From positions 3,949,728 through 4,013,727 of the forward strand of contig VZSR01003805.1 in NCBI GenBank assembly GCA_013398615.1: DNA of 64,000 nucleotides, written 5' to 3'. The DNA is from Brachypodius melanocephalos. Taxonomy: Eukaryota; Chordata; Aves; Passeriformes; Pycnonotidae. The translations under genes were made by a program, and so were the position numbers. Under the pieces are notes generated by a model. That model saw nothing but the letters and a program-made list of their open reading frames with translations. It made no database searches and was not told the DNA's origin. Below are positions 59,601 to 64,000 of this stretch, in pieces. Each line of letters begins with the position of its first letter. Within the stretch, counting starts at the first letter, position 1.

Positions 59601-62267
59601 TTTTGAGTGAAAAATTTTCAGGCAGTTTTTCCCCCCTTCCAGGAAAAACCCCAATTGAAACTAATTTTTTCTGCAAATGGAGCAGTTGTGGCTTTGCAAT
59701 TCAAGAATTTAAAACTACTGCATTCACTTCTCAAACATGCACTTTCATACTTTCATGGGTATGTGTGTGTTTGTATGTATTTTCACCTCTAGGTACACTT
59801 ACATATATCATTGATATATATACACATTTCTTTATATGTTGCTTTAATTAGACATTTATTTTAATGTGGCTGCTAGAAGTGGTTATGGTGAAAGCTGTTC
59901 CTAACCAATGTGACTAATGAGATTAAACAAAGTCAAAAACTTGGAGAGCTTGTTTTCACTCAAGAGTGCTCAGCAGTTCTATTCATGAACTTTTTATAGT
60001 CCAGCTTAGTTTTTCAGCATCAGATTCTGTGTGTAAAATGCTTACAGCTGCAGCATGTGTTCTCTTATAGATAAAAATGAAAATTAACCTGATGGTTTTA
60101 GTATAGGCAAAATGGCCTTGCAGTGGTGAACAGATAAACAAGGCAACTAAAAGTCTCTTTGATGTGATGTATCTGTGTTGTTTGTGTTTTGGTTGGGTTT
60201 TTTTTTTTTTTCAGAAATGATCAATTCCATGTACTTGCACTTCAGTTTATGGAATGATTCTTTATTGGTAAAAGTGAAAATCAATGTTTACAGGAAATTA
60301 TACTGGATAAAGAAGTCACTGCAAGAGTATTTTAAAAGTCTGAATATAAATCTTTATGGATTTTTTCATTAATATGTCAACAGTTAAAACCAGCCATAAA
60401 TGTCATATCCTGTATACACAAATATATTTTAATATTCCCATTTTCCCAAGCCTTCATGATAAAGCAGTCGAACACTGTGGGATAATCACTGTCTTTAGTC
60501 TGTGCGTATCTGTATTAAAATAAACCCAAATTACAACTAGGAAAGCTGAATAAAACCTGTGTCCTTTGAAGTTAGCCAGGCAAAGCTCCATTTTCAGTAA
60601 AATTGATGGTCTCAAATGTGCTGAATGTTTGAAAGAGAAATAGAACAATATATTGGCAGCTAACTCCCTAGAAAAGCTATCAATTTATGTTTGAGAAAAT
60701 CCATGAGCCAAAATGAAAGTAGGGAGGATGGAAGTTTTTTGTTAAATGTGATGTCTACTGCAATACTGGCTACTATTGAACATGATTTTGTTACAGTTCA
60801 CTAAACTTTCTGCAGTGACACTGAGCTCTTTCTCTGGAGTGGACACACTTGAAAGCCCTTGATGTGTGGTCTGTCTAGTGGGAAACTCAAATAGCTCTGA
60901 GGGCACACACACTTATTTAAAGGGCATTATTTCCTAACTCCTAGAGGCTTCTCTTCTGAGACAATTGATGAAAAGTCTCTGTTCTTTTGTTCCCTTTTAA
61001 GGGATCTACTATTAGACAACTGCTCCTCTTCAGGTTCTTAGTTTGATGCTTAGTTACAGTAGGTGAGAGAAATGTGGTTAGAGCAACTGGAATGACTTAC
61101 AGCAGATACTCTCATATTGCTCTTGCAGAACTTAGGAGCCACCAGTTCCTTTTGAGCCAGTTATGAGCCACCATGTTACATACTTGGTTTTCTGCAGGTG
61201 AACTCAGGAATTCACTGCATGATCATTCTGAAGTCTGAGTTTCTGTGTTGTATTTCAGTTCTGGCTTGATGCAGCAGCTGAGACTACATCAGATTTATAG
61301 TCTTGTTGTGAGCGTTGCCATAATAGCCTGAGGGTGCTTGTGTGACCATCACAAGTTTGATTTGTCTGCATTTGAGAGTCCAGTTTTGTGGATGGGGCAT
61401 TTTGTATTCAGATGCTCCTATCTTGCAAGTATCACAAACACGAGAGCTAAAAAGTAGGAAACTTCTTGTAGGAGAGATACATAGAAGACCCCTTGTTTTG
61501 CAGTTATAGGTAATTTTTTTCTTTTTCTGTATTTTGGGATGAGATGATGGTGAAGCAGCAGAGGAAATAATCATGAGCAGCAGAATAATCTCTTCAGGGT
61601 TCCTCTCCTCCACAGTCTTGTGGTATTGTGTCATCATAAGCTCTATGGTTTTGTGTCACAATGTCATATGCAGTTGAGCTTTTAGTAAGATCAAATATGA
61701 ATCTTCAGAAAGTGTTAAAAAGAAAATCTCAGAGAGAAGGAATCCTAAACCACTGATTGGTGGATAAGAGAATTGCTGAGGACTGTAACATAAGAACAGA
61801 GAAGTGCATTGTGACCGTCAGATGGCTGTTTCCCACTTCCTGATTTATACCGAGGTCTGAAACTTACAGGGGTCAAAAAAAAATCACAGCAAGTTGGTGA
61901 TTTAAAAGAAATTAAAAATTCAACACTGGCTTTCCAATTTTCCTTGAGAAACCTTCAGAGTGAGTTACTGTAGAAAGCCAGGTATAAGCAAGACCACCAA
62001 AATTTGAGAATTAACATTGAAATTAGAAGGTCTATTTCATGTTAAATGCATCTCATCCAGAACAAGGAGAACACATGCTGAAAGTATTCTTTCAGCATTA
62101 CACCAGCATTTAACATTACTCACAGTGGACCAGAATAAAATATGGCATTCTTTTGCAGGGGACAAACTTAACAGAAATTAGTATTACCTTGCCATAGCTT
62201 CCTTGTCCAAAATTACAAGCTGTACGATACAAGGACACAGGTTTTAACTCCCAGTGTTTGTTGTCAG
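56641..62267. other. Intergenic sequence, no gene recognised
   Basis: Mostly AT-rich. A moderately GC-rich part at about 57470-58640 ends with a good donor-like AAG|GTATGT at 58617 and could hold a noncoding exon, but nothing confirms it. A T-rich tract lies at 59402-59441. Short ORFs have no recognised domain. Confidence 0.45.
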
Positions 62268-62503
62268 GTTCTGAAGCTGTTGGCCCTCTTGCGATAGGAC
62301 TGCTTCGCTGGAAAAATCTGTGTGTTTATGGAAACCCTGCCCTTGGTCTCGCTGTCCCTGAAGATGCCTGTGTTCCTGTGTGTCAATGTTTTGCTGCACA
62401 AAATGACTTCTCATGTCCATTGTCTTGTCCAGCATCACTTTCAATCACTCCAGTGTCTTCTTGCAACAGTAGTAGTCAAGAAACTTTGAGTCAAGACTCC
62501 ACA
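62268..62503 (+). other. Unassigned ORF with exon-like borders
   Basis: An open frame lies between an acceptor-like TTGTCAG (to 62267) and a donor CACAG|GTAGGT at 62504. It encodes about 78 residues including CVYGNPALGLAVPEDACVP and a Ser/Thr-rich end. I do not recognise it. It does not resemble ANO4, the next gene expected by synteny. It could be a noncoding or unknown exon, or chance. Confidence 0.25.
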
Positions 62504-63025
62504 GGTAGGTGATTATTTGTTTTTTATTATGCTATTACTATGTTCTTTTATTTTATGTACAAGCTTAGTTTGATCAGTGATTTTCATGGTCAATACAAAC
62601 AGCTGTTTCCCCTGGGTGCTTTGATTGCTCCTAAATAAGGATCAGACCACAGAAAGATCATGAAAGGGTTTATAGTTATGCAAAGTAATCCCTAATATAA
62701 CAGTTTCCCTCATGGTTTAAAAGTATCAGAAACAAAGATATTCTCAGCAGCAATAATACTAATATACAAATAATACAAAATTAGTGTATGTTTTCTTTAA
62801 AACTGGTTGGCAAACTGTTTGATGAGGGTGCATCCATGTTAGCGCATGGAGGCATTTGGGGACAGTCTCTTCTATGCCTTTGTGTGATGGAGGATACCCT
62901 CACATGTCTGTTGTGTTCAAAATGCTACCAGCACCTGGCTAATCACAAGGAGCATCCAATTACATCCATGGGAATGCACCTGTGCTCCCACCCTGTTAAA
63001 AGGCTGACATCTATCAGAAGCTATC

Positions 63026-63419
63026 TATAGTGGTGTGGGCTTTCTGCTTCAGCTAGCAGAAGGTTCCTCAGCCCTTTCTCCACCGGGTTGTTCGTGGGGT
63101 TCAATCTTTAGCTGCCGCGTGATGAGGCTTGGCAATGAAGAGACGGATTCTGCTGTGGTTAGGAGGATGTTTATTCCATCTGGGTGGAGGGCAGAATGAG
63201 GGTCTGGACCTTGGTCCACCCCTTAAGTCAGTTCGGGTGTAACCCGACTCGGGGGGTCCTCGATCCAATGGGAAAGGTAGGGGGAGTGGTCACAATGGGT
63301 GAAGGTGTCACCTTGGCACCCTGCCCAGATGGGGGATACCACCAGGGGGTGGGATGGGGGGTTAGAGGGGAAGGGATGAACCATTACAGTTTATAAATCC
63401 ATGATTATGCACCGTAACA
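63026..63419 (-). mobile_element. Probable solo LTR on the minus strand
   Basis: Read on the minus strand it starts TGTTACGGTGCATAATCATG, has an AATAAA signal (plus-strand TTTATT at 63170-63175) followed by a U5-like part, and ends before GATAGC. The hexamer GCTATC at 63020-63025 is repeated at 63420-63425, consistent with a 6-bp target duplication. The minus-strand 3' end (CACTATA) lacks the usual CA, so the inner border is uncertain. Confidence 0.55.
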
Positions 63420-63425
63420 GCTATC

Positions 63426-63640
63426 AAAGGCAACAACAGCATGCTCAACACTGGTGGTGTTCTTTCCTACTGAGATTTGGACATCTCAGGGTCTGATGGA
63501 AAGATGAGAGCTGGTGAAGGGTTGTGGTGTTAGGACAAATCTCTTGACTCACAGTCTGGTTGCACTTGTCTCTGAGAGCTTTTAATGACAATGATGATAG
63601 GAAGTGGGTCATGAGCCCAGTGAAATTTTCTGACTGCCAA
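63426..63640. other. Short spacer, nothing identified
   Basis: Lies between the probable solo LTR and the GC-rising end of the window. No feature was recognised. Confidence 0.4.
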
Positions 63641-63700
63641 GGAGTCATCTATGTGCTTCCTAACTGAACGCCTTATTGTGGTTTGGGCAGGTCTGCTGGA

Positions 63701-63727
63701 CCAATCAAAAGTTAGCTTTTTGATTGG
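63701..63727. promoter_or_regulatory. Inverted pair of CCAAT boxes (perfect palindrome)
   Basis: CCAATCAAAA (63701-63710) and its exact reverse complement TTTTGATTGG (63718-63727) are separated by 7 nt. Oppositely orientated CCAAT motifs are typical NF-Y sites in promoters. They sit just upstream of the GC-rich end of the window. Confidence 0.55.
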
Positions 63728-63759
63728 CATGTCATTTGGCCACTTAGAAGACAAAGTGC

Positions 63760-64000
63760 GACTTTGGCGGATATTCATGGAGAAGTCACCTCAGAGTTCG
63801 GCATTTTTGAGTTCCGGCCGCCGAGGAGTTGGCAGCTCTCCGTGAGTTGGGGAGGCCGGGCTGGGCCCAGGCCGGGCCTCCGTGGGGGAGGGAGGAGATG
63901 ACCTGTCTCCCCCTCCTCCCCCCTCTTTCTCTCCAGATTGGTTTTTAGCAGCTGAAGCGCCTGTGAAGGGAAGCTGGCTCCGGACTGGGCTCGCCCTGGA
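63760..64000. promoter_or_regulatory. GC-rich, CpG-containing end of window, candidate promoter
   Basis: GC content and CpG number rise sharply (GTTCCGGCCGCCGAGGAG and further CpGs) and continue to the window edge. By synteny the next gene is ANO4 on +, so this may be its promoter or first noncoding exon. An LTR origin is also possible because a probable LTR lies close by. No coding sequence was seen. Confidence 0.4.

Noticed and set aside
63184..63396. 70-residue + ORF as a gene
   Set aside because: It runs antisense through the probable minus-strand LTR and has no recognised domain.
62258..64000. ANO4 coding exons
   Set aside because: Expected by synteny, but no translation here resembles anoctamin sequence.

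Overview
The window looks like a bird (avian) nuclear chromosome. It carries intron-rich vertebrate genes, 5'-truncated CR1 retroposons with the typical avian 3' end, an ERVL-type LTR of a kind common in birds, and an endogenous retrovirus whose primer-binding site matches tRNA-Trp, as in avian alpharetroviruses. The gene order NR1H4 then GAS2L3, both on +, matches the conserved vertebrate neighbourhood (human 12q23.1: SLC17A8, NR1H4, GAS2L3, ANO4).

Layout. 1-4596: flank or intron 5' of the first NR1H4 exon present here, with one CR1 tail. 4597-26455: eight NR1H4 (farnesoid X receptor) exons. They join in frame into 448 complete codons plus stop and cover most of the N-terminal region, both zinc fingers, the hinge and the complete ligand-binding domain. 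The alternative first coding exons are not in the window. About 27180-27900: a CpG-rich block holding a 100-N assembly gap, the probable GAS2L3 promoter. 32653-41663: eight GAS2L3 coding exons, joining exactly into 709 codons plus stop, with polyadenylation signals near 42340. 42376-64000: intergenic sequence rich in retroelements (ERVL LTR, CR1, two other LTR candidates and a three-LTR provirus remnant), ending in GC-rich sequence with an inverted pair of CCAAT boxes. That end may be the start of the next promoter (ANO4 by synteny), but no ANO4 coding exon is visible.

The two genes are not known to share a pathway. NR1H4 is a bile-acid-activated nuclear receptor. GAS2L3 is a cytoskeletal linker that binds actin and microtubules and acts in mitosis and cytokinesis. 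They are neighbours by conserved synteny only.

The most unusual structure is the endogenous retrovirus at 53699-56634. It has the arrangement LTR, internal, LTR, short internal, LTR, and lies between perfect 6-bp target-site duplications. It lacks recognisable pol and env, and its third LTR carries an exact 17-bp micro-inversion relative to the first. No wholly new protein system was recognised. Other points worth a second look are tandem splice sites in NR1H4, a minimal start-stop upstream ORF in GAS2L3, the gap inside the CpG island, and an unassigned splice-bounded ORF near 62.3 kb.
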